39,199 nt of DNA from Burkholderiales bacterium (GTDB taxonomy: Bacteria; Pseudomonadota; Gammaproteobacteria; Burkholderiales; Burkholderiaceae_C): contig JAKFVA010000039.1 in assembly GCA_021732385.1 (NCBI GenBank), positions 1-39,199 of the forward strand, given 5' to 3'. Position 1 is the stretch's first letter; each line of letters starts with the position of its first letter. A model generated the notes under the pieces. It searched no databases. It was not told where the DNA came from and saw only the letters and a program-made list of their open reading frames with translations. Both the position numbers and the translations under genes were made by a program. Positions 18,846-27,432 of this stretch are shown here, one piece after another.

Positions 18846-19544
18846 ATGTTGCGACTTTTGGTCTTGCTGCTGCTGCTAGCCAACGGGACTTACTTTGTCT
18901 GGTCGCAAGGCATGCTGCGAGAGTTTGGTCTGGCGCCGGCGCTGCAAGGCGAGCCGCAGCGCCTGGCGCAACAGACACAAGCCGCCAGCTTGCGCATCTT
19001 GCCAGCCAGTGAAGCACGCGCGCTTGAGGCTGCCGCCAGTGCGGCGACGACAGCGCGCTTGGCCAGCAGCCTCGCCGTGCAAGACAAGTCATTGACCAAT
19101 TGTCTGCAGGCCGGTTTTTTTGATGAGCCACAAGCACGGAAATTGCGCCCAGCGCTGGTTGCGGCTCTGGGCACGGCCAGCTGGAGCCTAGACGCCGTCC
19201 AGCAAAGCACGCGCTGGCTGGTTTACATGGGCAAGTACGGCACACCGGAGCTGCTGCAAAAAAAGCGTGTTGAGTTGCGTGAAATCCAGGTGCCTTTTAC
19301 CGAGGTCAGTCAGGTCGGGCTGGCGCCAGGCTTGTCGCTGGGCGTTTTTGAAAACCAGGAAGAGGCCAACAACGCCTTGGCGCGTTTGAACAGACAAGGC
19401 GTGCGCACGGCCAAGGTGGTGCCCCAGGAGGTGGTGCAAGAAGGCTACTTGCTCAAGTTACCCGAAGCAGGCGATAGTCTGCGCGCCAGGGTGGACGCAC
19501 TGGGGGATGTGATGGCGGGCAAGACCCTGCAAGCCTGCCCCTGA
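18846..19544 (+). CDS. Membrane-anchored SPOR-like domain protein
   Basis: 232 residues. An N-terminal hydrophobic segment (LRLLVLLLLLANGTYFVWSQ) anchors the protein; a short Ala-rich region leads to a C-terminal domain from about residue 105 with WLVYMGKYGTPELLQKKRVELRE, LSLGVFENQEEANNALARLNRQGV and GYLLKLPEAGD, the pattern of a SPOR repeat (peptidoglycan-binding, two beta-alpha-beta halves). SPOR proteins bind denuded glycan strands at division sites. It follows birA by 2 bp, an arrangement I regard as common in this order. No catalytic motif is seen. Confidence 0.75.
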   Translation: MLRLLVLLLLLANGTYFVWSQGMLREFGLAPALQGEPQRLAQQTQAASLRILPASEARALEAAASAATTARLASSLAVQDKSLTNCLQAGFFDEPQARKLRPALVAALGTASWSLDAVQQSTRWLVYMGKYGTPELLQKKRVELREIQVPFTEVSQVGLAPGLSLGVFENQEEANNALARLNRQGVRTAKVVPQEVVQEGYLLKLPEAGDSLRARVDALGDVMAGKTLQACP

Positions 19545-19548
19545 AAGA

Positions 19549-19582
19549 CGCGCCGGTGCATGCTTGCTTGCGTGCAGGCGCG
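19549..19582 (+). terminator. GC-rich hairpin after the SPOR-like gene
   Basis: CGCGCC (19549-19554) pairs with GGCGCG (19577-19582), with inner TGCA/TGCA pairing after a 2-base bulge, followed by C-G-TTT. It lies 5 bp after the stop codon. The T-run is short. Confidence 0.35.
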
Positions 19583-19635
19583 CGTTTGCCATGGGCTTTG
19601 CTGGCCCATAAAGTTTGACGTTTGGAGAGCATGAA

Positions 19636-20292
19636 ATGAGTTTGACGCTGTACTACGCCTCGGGTGCCTGTTCTTTTGTGCCGCATGTGCTGCTGGAGTC
19701 GCTCGGGGTGCCGTTTGAACCAGTGCCGGTCAAGCTGCACAAAGGCGAGCACCTGGGCGATGCCTACAAAGTTATCAATCCGCGCAGCCAGGTGCCGGTG
19801 CTGGTTGATGGCGGGCACACCATCACGCAGATCGTGGCCATCGTCAGTTACCTGGATGCCTGCCACCCCCAGGCGCTGGTGCTGCCGTCCGCGCCGCTGG
19901 CACGGGCCCGCGCACTGGAGATTTTGAGCTGGATGAACAACAGCGCGCACATCACGTTTGCGCACATCTTCATGCCACACAAGTTCACTGACGAGGCCGC
20001 CGCCCACGCCGCCATGAAAACCTACAACCAGCAGCAATACCGCGCTGTGCTGCAAGAGCTGCAAGCCTTGGTGACTGCGGCGGCAGCCAATGGCACCGGT
20101 TGGCTGGATGCAGGCCAGCCCGGCGCGCTGGACGCTTACGCGCTGACGCTGCTGCGCTGGGGCACGATGGTGGGCATCAATCCGCAGGACTACCCCGCGC
20201 TGTGGGCTTTTGTGCAACGGCTGGCGCAGCAGCCGGTGGTGGCGCGCGTGATAGAGCGCGAGCGGCTCAAGCTCAACTGGTACGAGGGCTGA
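19636..20292 (+). CDS. Glutathione S-transferase family protein
   Basis: 218 residues from the ATG at 19636, which has GGAG eight bases upstream. The N-terminal thioredoxin-like domain reads LTLYYASGACSFVPHVLLESLGVPFE (the beta-class-like SGACS with a catalytic Ser/Cys region), followed by NPRSQVPVLVDGGHTITQIVAIVSYLD, where cis-Pro and the glutathione-contacting region occur. The all-helical C-terminal domain includes GALDAYALTLLRWG, the conserved N-capping region. Likely cytoplasmic; substrate unknown. It converges on the histidine kinase gene. Confidence 0.9.
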   Translation: MSLTLYYASGACSFVPHVLLESLGVPFEPVPVKLHKGEHLGDAYKVINPRSQVPVLVDGGHTITQIVAIVSYLDACHPQALVLPSAPLARARALEILSWMNNSAHITFAHIFMPHKFTDEAAAHAAMKTYNQQQYRAVLQELQALVTAAAANGTGWLDAGQPGALDAYALTLLRWGTMVGINPQDYPALWAFVQRLAQQPVVARVIERERLKLNWYEG

Positions 20293-20336
20293 CGCCGCAT
20301 CTGGCACGGCCCGACCTACGCGGTTGCCGCCGTTGC

Positions 20337-21767
20337 TCAAACCGCGTTGAAGCGCACGGTAAAGCGTGTGCCGGGCGGCACTTGCCCAGCGCGCGCGTCT
20401 TCCAGGCTGACCTCGGCACCGTGCTGGCGGGCAATCTCCAGCACAATCGGCAGCCCAAGCCCCGAGCCATCGGCTTCCGAGCCCAGTGCCCGGTAAAACG
20501 GCTCAAACACCAGATCGCGCTCGGCAGTTGCAATGCCGGGGCCAGAGTCTTCCACCTGCAATACCAATACCTTGCCAAACGGGTCGATTAGCACCCGCGC
20601 CGTGATCACGCCCGGCGCTATGTAGCTTGACGGTGTGTAGTTGACGGCGTTGTCCAGCAAGTTGCGAATTAGCTCCTTGAGCAGCGTCGGGTTGCCCTCC
20701 AGTTCCACGCCGGGCAAGTCAGCGTCTGCACCCTCGTAGCCCAAGTCAAGGCGCTTTTCCAGCGCCCTCGGCAGTGAGTCTTGCACCACCTCCATGGTGA
20801 GCTTGACCAGGTTGCATCGCTGGTGCACGGTGCTACTGCCCGTGCCTTCGGCGCGGGCCAGCGCCAGCAGCTGATTGACGGTGTGGGTGGCGCGCATGCT
20901 GGAGCGGCCAATCAACTTGAGCGAGTGCTTGAGCTCATTGGTGTCAGCATTCACGCGCAGCGCCAAATCAGCCTGCATGCGCAAGCCCGCCAGCGGTGTC
21001 TTGAGCTGGTGCGCGGCATCGGCCAGAAAACGCTTTTGTGTGGCAATTGATGCTTTCAGACGCGCCAGCAAGTCGTTGACGGACGACACCAGCGGTGCCA
21101 CTTCCAGCGGTACGGCGGTCTCGTCAAGCGGGCTCAAATCTTCAGGCTGCCGCTGGCGGATTCGCTCCTCCAGCACACTCAAAGGCCGGATGCCGCGTAC
21201 CAGCGCCAGCCAGACCAGCAGCACTGCCAGCGGCAAAATGACAAATTGCGGCAGCATCACGCCTTTGATAATTTCGGTGGCCAAAATCGAACGCTTCTCG
21301 CGCGTTTCGGCCACTTGCACTAGCGCCGGTTGGCCCGGCGTGTTGAGCTTGACCCAGATGTAGGCAACGCGCACATCCAGGCCGCGCATTTCGGCGTCGC
21401 GTAGCCGCACCTCGCCACCGCCTACCGCATCCTCCTCCGGCGGCAGTGGCACGTCGCGCTCACCGCTGAGCAACTCGCCTCGCAGGCCCAGCACCTGGTA
21501 ATAGACCAAATCCGAATCGTCGGCGCGTAAAATCTCGCGTGCGGGCTGCGGCAGATTGAACTGCACTTTCTTGTTTTGCAGCGTTACCAACTGGGCCAAT
21601 GCACGCACGTTGTATTCCAGCGCACGGTCAAACGGCTTGTCGGCAATGCCTTCCGCCACCAGATAGGTCAGGCCCAGACTGATGGGCCAGAGCAGCAGCA
21701 GCGGCGTCAGCATCCAGTCGAGGATTTCGCCAAACAGGGAGCGCTGCTCGCGCTGAAAGAGTTTCAC
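20337..21767 (-). CDS. TctE/QseC-type sensor histidine kinase
   Basis: 476 residues from the GTG at 21767, 10 bp after the response-regulator stop. A membrane helix (WMLTPLLLLWPISLGLTYLV) leads into a periplasmic 2CSK_N-type domain (DKPFDRALEYNVRALAQL...LVYYQVLGLRGELLSGE), a second helix (PQFVILPLAVLLVWLALV), HAMP-like linker, the H-box FLADAAHQLKTPLAGLRMQAD, N-box LIRNLLDNAVNYTP, and G-boxes VEDSGPGI and GSGLGLPIVLEIARQHG. The 2CSK_N domain is typical of TctE, which senses tricarboxylates; the real ligand is unknown and no tct transporter is in the window. An ATG-type start far upstream would overlap the regulator and is rejected. Confidence 0.92.
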   Translation of the reverse strand: MKLFQREQRSLFGEILDWMLTPLLLLWPISLGLTYLVAEGIADKPFDRALEYNVRALAQLVTLQNKKVQFNLPQPAREILRADDSDLVYYQVLGLRGELLSGERDVPLPPEEDAVGGGEVRLRDAEMRGLDVRVAYIWVKLNTPGQPALVQVAETREKRSILATEIIKGVMLPQFVILPLAVLLVWLALVRGIRPLSVLEERIRQRQPEDLSPLDETAVPLEVAPLVSSVNDLLARLKASIATQKRFLADAAHQLKTPLAGLRMQADLALRVNADTNELKHSLKLIGRSSMRATHTVNQLLALARAEGTGSSTVHQRCNLVKLTMEVVQDSLPRALEKRLDLGYEGADADLPGVELEGNPTLLKELIRNLLDNAVNYTPSSYIAPGVITARVLIDPFGKVLVLQVEDSGPGIATAERDLVFEPFYRALGSEADGSGLGLPIVLEIARQHGAEVSLEDARAGQVPPGTRFTVRFNAV

Positions 21768-21777
21768 GGACGCTGTA

Positions 21778-22458
21778 TTACAAGGGTTCCGGGATTTTTT
21801 CCAGGCGGTAACCCAGCCCGCGCACAGTAACGATGCGGATTGGCCCCTTTTCAATTTTCTTGCGCAGGCGGTGGATGTAGACCTCAATGGCGTTGTTGCT
21901 GACCTCTTCGCCCCACTCGCACAGCCGCTCAACCAATTGGTCCTTGCTCACCAGACGGCCGCTGCGTTGCAGCAGCACCTCCAGCAAGCCCAGCTCGCGT
22001 GCCGACAGCTCCACCATCTTGCCTTCGATGCTCGCAACCCGGCCAGCCTGGTCATAGGTCAGCGGCCCGTGCTTGATGGTGCTGCTGGCCGCGCCCATGC
22101 TGCGCCGCGCCAGTGCCCGAACGCGGGCCTCCAGCTCCTGCAGCGAAAACGGCTTGGCCATGTAGTCGTCGGCACCATAGTCAAGCCCTTTGACGCGTTC
22201 CTCTACGCTGTCGGCGGCCGTCAGTATCAGCACCGGCAATGTGGAGCCGCGGCTACGCAGCTTTTTCAGTACCTCCAGCCCATGCATTTTGGGCAGGCCC
22301 AAATCCAGTATCAGCAGATTGAACTCGTTATTAGTGAGCAGCGCGGCGTCAGCCTCGGTGCCGCTGGCCACATGGTCCACCGCCGCGCCCGATGAGCGCA
22401 GTGTGCGCAGTAGGCCGTCAGCCAGCACTTGGTCGTCTTCGGCAATCAGGATACGCAT
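21778..22458 (-). CDS. OmpR/TctD-type response regulator
   Basis: 226 residues from the ATG at 22458, preceded by GGAG. Receiver domain: MRILIAEDDQVLADGL (acidic pocket), phospho-Asp in LLILDLGLPKMHG, the Thr in LILTAADS, and the Lys in YMAKPFSLQEL. The winged-helix DNA-binding domain follows: LSARELGLLEVLLQRSGRLVSKDQL, NNAIEVYIHRLRKKI and VRGLGYRLE. It forms an operon with the sensor kinase downstream. Confidence 0.95.
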   Translation of the reverse strand: MRILIAEDDQVLADGLLRTLRSSGAAVDHVASGTEADAALLTNNEFNLLILDLGLPKMHGLEVLKKLRSRGSTLPVLILTAADSVEERVKGLDYGADDYMAKPFSLQELEARVRALARRSMGAASSTIKHGPLTYDQAGRVASIEGKMVELSARELGLLEVLLQRSGRLVSKDQLVERLCEWGEEVSNNAIEVYIHRLRKKIEKGPIRIVTVRGLGYRLEKIPEPL

Positions 22459-22558
22459 GGGGTGTCTCCGGAAAATCAACGTGCACTTCCGCTTGGCTGG
22501 CGCGTCTGTTATGAACTGATTCTAGGGCGACGCGCCTGCCAGCGCGCTTTCGCATGCA

Positions 22559-23059
22559 CTAGCGCCGACTGCCGGTATAACCTTGCGCATAGGCTTCGAG
22601 CCCCAGCATCGCTACCGTGGCCACATCGCTGCCCGCTTCTTGCGCAAATTCGGCCTGCGCCTGGCCCACGGCCAGCTCAAACGCCTTGAGCCACGCTAGG
22701 CCATCGGGGGTGAACTGCACCAGACGGGCGCGCTGGTCGTGCCCGTGCGCGGCGCGCTGTACCAGGCCCCAGGCCGCGCACTGATCCACCAGTTTGCCCA
22801 TGGCCTGTTTGCTCATGCCGGCGTGTTCGGCTAGGTCGGTCAGGCGCGAGCCATTCAGCGCCAGATGCCGCGTAATGTGAATGTGCGCGGCGCTCACTTG
22901 CCCTCGGGCAGCCAGGTTGGACAGCGCCAGCGGCACCTCGTGGTTGTGCGCCATCAGCGTCAGCACGCGCTCGTCAAAGCGGCGCAGCGCCTGGCCAAGC
23001 AAGCGGCCCAAGTGGCTTTGCCGCCAGCGGTCGTCACTGGCGCTTGAAACAACAGACAT
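22559..23059 (-). CDS. MarR-family transcriptional regulator
   Basis: 166 residues. The winged-helix core is visible: LNGSRLTDLAEHAGMSKQAMGKLVDQCAAWGLVQRA, then HDQRARLVQFTPDGLAWLKAF, the wing and following helix. The N-terminal helix LGRLLGQALRRFDERVLTLM would form the dimer interface. MarR proteins bind short inverted repeats and release DNA on binding small ligands. It is divergent from recA, across a spacer with an imperfect inverted repeat that could be its operator. No ribosome site precedes the ATG, so the start could lie a little downstream. Confidence 0.9.
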   Translation of the reverse strand: MSVVSSASDDRWRQSHLGRLLGQALRRFDERVLTLMAHNHEVPLALSNLAARGQVSAAHIHITRHLALNGSRLTDLAEHAGMSKQAMGKLVDQCAAWGLVQRAAHGHDQRARLVQFTPDGLAWLKAFELAVGQAQAEFAQEAGSDVATVAMLGLEAYAQGYTGSRR

Positions 23060-23066
23060 GCCATAT

Positions 23067-23109
23067 AGTAAATCAAACTGACTAAATATTACTTGTTTTG
23101 ATGTTTACT
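23067..23109. promoter_or_regulatory. Imperfect inverted repeat, candidate MarR operator
   Basis: AGTAAATCAAAC (from 23067) and GTTTTGATGTTTACT (to 23109) are imperfectly complementary around an AT-rich centre. The repeat lies just upstream of the MarR gene and covers the -35 of the proposed recA promoter. The wide arm spacing makes this tentative. Confidence 0.35.
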
Positions 23110-23139
23110 GTGCTTATAAACTGCTGTTCATGCATCCAG
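23093..23139 (+). promoter_or_regulatory. recA promoter with LexA (SOS) box
   Basis: A -35-like TTGTTT (23093-23098) and a -10 TATAAA (23115-23120) are separated by 16 bp. Directly downstream, CTGTTCATGCATCCAG (23124-23139) has the CTG-N10-CAG layout of the LexA box, with one change from CTGT-N8-ACAG. It overlaps the expected transcription start, an effective place for repression, and is 56 bp before the recA ATG. Confidence 0.7.
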
Positions 23140-23195
23140 CTCTGTTTGGTTAACCGGATGCACCATTTAACCGGTTGTTTTTAAAAGGAAATCTC

Positions 23196-24254
23196 ATGGA
23201 CGCACAAGTCAAAGGGTCCTGCGTTGCAGGCGCTGGCAATGTTGAAAAATCCAAAGCCCTGCAAGCGGCCTTGGCCCAAATTGAAAAGCAGTTTGGCAAG
23301 GGCACCATCATGCGGCTGGGTGAAGGCGAAGTGATCGCTGACATTCAGGTGGTGTCCACTGGCTCGCTGGGGCTAGACATTGCCCTGGGCGTGGGCGGCC
23401 TGCCGCGCGGCCGGGTGGTCGAGATTTACGGTCCCGAATCGTCGGGCAAGACCACGCTCACGCTGCAAGTGATTGCCGAGATGCAAAAACTCGGCGGTAC
23501 CTGCGCCTTTGTCGATGCCGAGCACGCGCTGGACATCCAGTACGCGCAAAAGCTCGGCGTGAATCTGCAAGAACTGCTGATTTCCCAGCCCGACACGGGC
23601 GAGCAGGCGCTGGAGATTGTCGACAGCCTGGTGCGCAGCGGCGCGGTCGATTTGATTGTGGTGGACTCCGTTGCCGCGCTCACGCCCAAGGCCGAGCTGG
23701 AAGGCGAAATGGGCGACAGCCTGCCCGGCCTGCAGGCGCGTCTGATGAGCCAGGCGCTGCGCAAGCTCACCGCGCACATCAAAAAGACCAACTGCATGGT
23801 GATTTTTATCAACCAGATACGCATGAAGATTGGCGTCATGTTTGGCAGCCCCGAGACCACCACCGGCGGCAATGCGCTGAAGTTCTACGCCAGCGTGCGG
23901 TTGGATATTCGCCGCATTGGCACCATCAAAAAGGGCGAAGAAGCCATTGGCAACGAAACCAAGGTCAAGGTGGTGAAAAACAAGGTTGCACCACCGTTCA
24001 AAACCGCTGAATTCGACATTTTGTTTGGCGAGGGCATCAGCCGCCACGGCGAAATCATCGACATGGGCGTAAACGCCAAAGTCATCGAGAAATCCGGTGC
24101 CTGGTACGCTTACAACGGCGAAAAAATTGGCCAGGGCCGTGACAACTCGCGCGAGTTTTTGCGCGAGAACCCCGATCTGGCGCGCGAAATCGAGAACAAA
24201 GTGCGCGATTCACTCGGAATCCCCCTGCTGCTGGCGGCAGCCGATGAGGCGTGA
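23196..24254 (+). CDS. recA: Recombinase RecA
   Basis: 352 residues. Start ATG at 23196 preceded by AAAAGGAA. Walker [10 protein letters not shown], Walker [19 protein letters not shown], the L1/L2 DNA-binding loops ([22 protein letters not shown] and [19 protein letters not shown]), INQIRMKIG, and the C-terminal domain. It drives homologous strand exchange and LexA self-cleavage. The gene overlaps recX by 4 bp (GTGA) and has an SOS box upstream. Confidence 0.98.
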   Translation: MDAQVKGSCVAGAGNVEKSKALQAALAQIEKQFGKGTIMRLGEGEVIADIQVVSTGSLGLDIALGVGGLPRGRVVEIYGPESSGKTTLTLQVIAEMQKLGGTCAFVDAEHALDIQYAQKLGVNLQELLISQPDTGEQALEIVDSLVRSGAVDLIVVDSVAALTPKAELEGEMGDSLPGLQARLMSQALRKLTAHIKKTNCMVIFINQIRMKIGVMFGSPETTTGGNALKFYASVRLDIRRIGTIKKGEEAIGNETKVKVVKNKVAPPFKTAEFDILFGEGISRHGEIIDMGVNAKVIEKSGAWYAYNGEKIGQGRDNSREFLRENPDLAREIENKVRDSLGIPLLLAAADEA

Positions 24255-24700
24255 GCCTGCCACCACCCTCGCTCAAGGGCCGCGCCTTGCGCTGCCTCGC
24301 TCGGCGCGAACACTCGCGCGCCGAGCTTGAACGCAAGCTGGCCAGGTTTGAGGAAACGCCGGGCCAGCTGGCGGGTGTGCTGGGTGAACTGGAGGCCAAG
24401 GGCTTCATCAGCGCGCAGCGCGTAGCTGATTCGGTGGTGCACCGCCGCGCCAGCCAATTGGGTGGCCAGCGGCTGCGCCAAGAATTGCAAGCCAAGGGGC
24501 TGCCGCCGGATTTGGTCGCGCAAACCCTGGGCACACTGCAGCAAAGCGAACCCGAGCGCGCCAGTGCGCTGTGGCAGCGCAAGTTTGGCCGGGTGGCCAG
24601 CACCCCGGTAGAGCAGGCGCGGCAACTGCGTTTTTTGTTAACACGCGGATTTAGCGTCGATTTGGTGCGCCGCCTGGTTCTCCGTGGCGCTATTGATTAA
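24251..24700 (+). CDS. recX: RecX regulatory protein
   Basis: 149 residues. Starts with GTG overlapping the recA stop (GTGA), implying translational coupling. Three-helix repeats typical of Rec[62 protein letters not shown] and ALWQRKFG...[18 protein letters not shown]. RecX caps RecA filaments and limits their growth. The stop codon lies inside a copy of the CTAT...ATAG palindrome. Confidence 0.93.
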   Translation: MSLPPPSLKGRALRCLARREHSRAELERKLARFEETPGQLAGVLGELEAKGFISAQRVADSVVHRRASQLGGQRLRQELQAKGLPPDLVAQTLGTLQQSEPERASALWQRKFGRVASTPVEQARQLRFLLTRGFSVDLVRRLVLRGAID

Positions 24701-24705
24701 ATAGT
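24689..24705. repeat. CTAT...ATAG dispersed palindrome, copy 4 (recX end)
   Basis: GCTATTGATTAAATAGT, 17 bp, spanning the recX stop codon TAA. Same layout as copies at 5075, 12482, 14804 and 24917. Confidence 0.55.
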
Positions 24706-24712
24706 AAAAAAG

Positions 24713-24731
24713 ATGAGCGCTATCCGCTCAT
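24713..24731. repeat. Short perfect hairpin downstream of recX
   Basis: ATGAGCG (24713-24719) and CGCTCAT (24725-24731) around a 5-nt loop CTATC. Not followed by a T-run; it may stabilise the recAX transcript end. Confidence 0.45.
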
Positions 24732-24743
24732 ACTTAATGGCTA

Positions 24744-24775
24744 AAACCTGTTTTTAATGTCTAAAAAACAGGTTT
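24744..24775 (+). terminator. Terminator-like hairpin of the recA-recX operon
   Basis: AAACCTGTTTTT (24744-24755) pairs perfectly with AAAAACAGGTTT (24764-24775) over an 8-nt loop. The stem is AT-rich and 44 bp past the recX stop. It is close to symmetrical and may act in both directions. Confidence 0.55.
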
Positions 24776-24916
24776 AAAACGCAAAATTTTGGCGTTTTTG
24801 CGCGTATAAAGCAAGCGGCCGACGCCAAGGTCAGAAAATTAGATTTTTTGCCTGTTTTCAAGCATCAAACTATGGTTTTAACCAGCCTAGATAAGCGGGG
24901 CACGCTCTGCTTTTTT

Positions 24917-24934
24917 ACTATCATTTTTAATAGC
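24917..24934. repeat. CTAT...ATAG dispersed palindrome, copy 5 (intergenic)
   Basis: ACTATCATTTTTAATAGC, 18 bp, in the recX-amt spacer; one base longer than the other copies. Confidence 0.5.
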
Positions 24935-25019
24935 TTTGTGCGCGATTGAAATGCGCTGATTTTTGGCTTTTCTACTTTCTCCACGCGCTTACCCGGTAGT
25001 ACGCAAAAACGCACAACTC

Positions 25020-25035
25020 TGGCGCGTTAATTGCT
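25020..25035 (+). promoter_or_regulatory. Sigma-54 promoter of amt
   Basis: TGGCGCGTTAATTGCT fits the -24/-12 consensus TGGCACG-N4-TTGCW with one mismatch in the conserved bases; GG and GC are separated by exactly 10 bases. It lies 70 bp before the amt ATG. This indicates RpoN-dependent, NtrC-type nitrogen control; I see no clear NtrC site upstream. Confidence 0.75.
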
Positions 25036-25105
25036 TAATTTGGTGCAAGTGGCGGTTAATCAGCTATTACGCACTAATAAAAAGCATTAATTTGAAGGAA
25101 GACCT

Positions 25106-26308
25106 ATGGAAGCACTAAAACAGGGCTCGGACGCTTTATTTATCTTGCTGGGTGGCATCATGGTGTTGGCTATGCACGCCGGCTTTGCGTTCTTGGAGCT
25201 GGGTACGGTTCGCAAAAAGAACCAGGTCAATGCGCTAGTCAAGATTTTGGTGGACTTTTCGGTGTCCACCGTGGCATATTTTTTGGTTGGCTACAGCGTG
25301 GCTTATGGCACCAGTTTTTTTGTCGGTGCGGAGCAGTTGGCGCAAAAGAACGGCTATGACCTGGTCAAATTTTTCTTTCTGCTGACCTTTGCCGCTGCCA
25401 TTCCGGCCATTATCTCGGGTGGCATTGCAGAGCGCGCGCGTTTTTGGCCGCAACTGATTGCCACGGCGGTTATCGTCGGTTTCATCTACCCCTTGTTTGA
25501 GGGCATTGTCTGGAACCAGGGCTTTGGCATTCAGGCCTGGATCAAGGCCACCACAGGCGAGGAGTTGCACGACTTTGCCGGCTCGATTGTGGTGCATGCG
25601 GTGGGTGGGTGGCTGGCGCTTCCAGCGGTGATTTTGTTGGGCGCGCGCAGCAACCGCTACCGCAAAGACGGCGTCATTTCGGCGCATCCGCCCAGCAATA
25701 TTCCGTTTCTGGCGCTGGGTGCCTGGATTTTGACGGTGGGCTGGTTTGGCTTCAACGTCATGAGCGCGCAGACCATCGACAAAATCTCGGGTCTGGTGGC
25801 GGTTAATTCGCTCATGGCCATGGTTGGCGGCACGCTGGCGGCGCTGGCGCTGGGCAAGAACGACCCCGGTTTTGTGCATAACGGGCCGCTAGCCGGTCTG
25901 GTGGCGGTGTGCGCTGGTTCTGACCTGATGCACCCGCTGGGCGCGCTGGTCACGGGCGCGGTGGCCGGTTCAATCTTTGTCGTCACCTTTACGTTGACAC
26001 AAAACAAATGGAAGATTGACGACGTGCTGGGCGTGTGGCCGCTGCATGGCCTGTGCGGTGCCTGGGGTGGCCTGGCGTGCGGCATTTTTGGTTTGAAGGC
26101 GCTGGGCGGTCTGGGCGGCGTCAGTTTTGGCGCACAACTAATCGGCACACTAATGGGCGTGGCCTGGGCGCTGCTGGCGGGCTTTATGCTCTACGGCATT
26201 TTGAAAGCAGTCATGGGATTGCGCCTCAGCGCCGAGGAGGAGTTTGAGGGGGCCGACCTGTCGATCCACAAGATCAGTGCCACCCCCGAGCGCGAGGCTA
26301 GCTGGTAG
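25106..26308 (+). CDS. amt: Ammonium transporter (Amt family)
   Basis: 400 residues with about 11 hydrophobic helices. Amt signatures: FAFLELGTVRKKNQVNALVKILVDFSVST, AAIPAIISGGIAERARF, FAGSIVVHAVGGWLAL (first pore His) and VLGVWPLHGLCGAWGGLACGIFG (second pore His). Imports ammonium or ammonia across the inner membrane. A strong GAAGGAAG ribosome site precedes the ATG. Unlike many proteobacteria, no glnK gene lies next to it, so its PII partner must be elsewhere. The C-terminal tail (LSAEEEFEGADLSIHKIS) is the cytosolic part that contacts PII in AmtB. Confidence 0.95.
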   Translation: MEALKQGSDALFILLGGIMVLAMHAGFAFLELGTVRKKNQVNALVKILVDFSVSTVAYFLVGYSVAYGTSFFVGAEQLAQKNGYDLVKFFFLLTFAAAIPAIISGGIAERARFWPQLIATAVIVGFIYPLFEGIVWNQGFGIQAWIKATTGEELHDFAGSIVVHAVGGWLALPAVILLGARSNRYRKDGVISAHPPSNIPFLALGAWILTVGWFGFNVMSAQTIDKISGLVAVNSLMAMVGGTLAALALGKNDPGFVHNGPLAGLVAVCAGSDLMHPLGALVTGAVAGSIFVVTFTLTQNKWKIDDVLGVWPLHGLCGAWGGLACGIFGLKALGGLGGVSFGAQLIGTLMGVAWALLAGFMLYGILKAVMGLRLSAEEEFEGADLSIHKISATPEREASW

Positions 26309-26330
26309 CGCCAGCCACGGTGCCCGGCGG

Positions 26331-27260
26331 CTAGCTGGCCAAGCCCAGCATTAGCTGCAAGTTTTGCACGGCCGCGCCGCTGGCACCCTTGCCCAGGTTG
26401 TCCAGTCGGGCTATCAGCACGGCGTGGCGCTGCGCTTCGTTGGCGAACACGTGCAGCTCCATCTGGTTGGTGTCATTCAGGGCGGTGGCGTCCAGCTGCG
26501 TGGTGCCCGTGGTGCCCACCACGCGTAAGTAACCGCCGCTGGTCTGGCTGCTGGCGTAATGACGCACCAGGGCGGTCTGCAAATCGGCAGCGCTGGGCTG
26601 GCCAGGCAGCAAATCCAGGTGCAGCGGCAGTTGCACCAGCATGCCTTGGCGGAAGTTGCCTACCGAGGGGACAAAAATCGGCCGCCGCGTCAGGCCGGTA
26701 CAGGCCATGATTTCGGGCAAATGTTTGTGGTTGAGCCCCAGGGCGTAAGCCTCAAACAACGGGGCCTGGCCTTGTTCATAGGCCTCAATCATGGGTCGGC
26801 CACCGCCTGAATAGCCGCTGACCGAAGGCAGGCACAAGGGGAAATCCCTGGGAATCAGCCCGGCATTGACCAGCGGGCGAATCAACGCAATTGCGCCGGT
26901 GGCATAGCAGCCGGGGTTGGCTACGCGGTCGGCTCCAGCCACCGCGTCCTTTTGTCCGGCCACCAACTCGGGAAAGCCATAGACCCAGCCCGGCGCGGTG
27001 CGGTGGGCAGTGGAGGCGTCAATAATCTTGGGCTTGCGGCCTGGCAGTGCGTCGATCATGGCCACCGATTCGCGCGCGGCGTCATCGTGCAGGCACAGCA
27101 CCACCAGATCGGCGCGGGCCATCAGGTCGCGCTTGGCACCGGCGTCTTTGCGCAGCTCGGGCGCAATGCTGATGAGCTGCACCTGCGCCATGCTCTGCAG
27201 GCGTTCGCGAATTTGCAGGCCGGTGGTACCCGCTTCGCCGTCGATAAAAACTGTGGCCAT
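26331..27260 (-). CDS. argC: N-acetyl-gamma-glutamyl-phosphate reductase, type 2
   Basis: 309 residues from the ATG at 27260, which has GGAG upstream. Starts [19 protein letters not shown], the short N terminus of the type 2 ArgC class, lacking the usual longer Rossmann start. [30 protein letters not shown], the catalytic Cys in [34 protein letters not shown] and LNHKHLPEI follow. It reduces N-acetylglutamyl phosphate to the semialdehyde in arginine synthesis. It is divergent from sucC. An upstream ATG at 27329 adds 23 unlike residues and is rejected. Confidence 0.93.
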   Translation of the reverse strand: MATVFIDGEAGTTGLQIRERLQSMAQVQLISIAPELRKDAGAKRDLMARADLVVLCLHDDAARESVAMIDALPGRKPKIIDASTAHRTAPGWVYGFPELVAGQKDAVAGADRVANPGCYATGAIALIRPLVNAGLIPRDFPLCLPSVSGYSGGGRPMIEAYEQGQAPLFEAYALGLNHKHLPEIMACTGLTRRPIFVPSVGNFRQGMLVQLPLHLDLLPGQPSAADLQTALVRHYASSQTSGGYLRVVGTTGTTQLDATALNDTNQMELHVFANEAQRHAVLIARLDNLGKGASGAAVQNLQLMLGLAS

Positions 27261-27335
27261 GGGACGCTCCTGAAATGGCGGCTTAACGCGCAAAAATGAT
27301 GCGTTGCAGCATGATACAGTTCGCGACACGTTTGT

Positions 27336-27420
27336 CCCGCCCTCTGCTTGGCGGGTATGCTGATGGCGGGCTGCTCAATGGGTGGTCACCCGCCATCAGT
27401 CCTTTGCGCCATCTTTTTTT
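27336..27420 (+). promoter_or_regulatory. Hairpin-rich sucC leader with alternative pairings
   Basis: Four complementary blocks lie upstream of sucC: CCCGCC (27336-27341), GGCGGG (27350-27355), GGCGGG (27365-27370) and CCCGCC (27389-27394). The outer pair extends to an 11-bp stem CTGATGGCGGG (27360-27370)/CCCGCCATCAG (27389-27399), followed after 14 nt by seven T residues (27414-27420). Mutually exclusive pairing is possible. Whether it is a cis-regulatory RNA is not established. Confidence 0.45.
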
Positions 27421-27432
27421 CTGAGAGTGCTC

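Larger units (their letters stand above)
24701..25105. other. 405-bp AT-rich spacer between recX and amt
   Basis: No convincing gene is seen on either strand. Its left end holds two hairpins (24713-24731 and 24744-24775), the second a good terminator candidate. It also carries a dispersed palindrome (24917-24934) and, at its right end, the sigma-54 promoter of amt. Base composition is clearly more AT-rich than the flanking genes. Confidence 0.7.
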
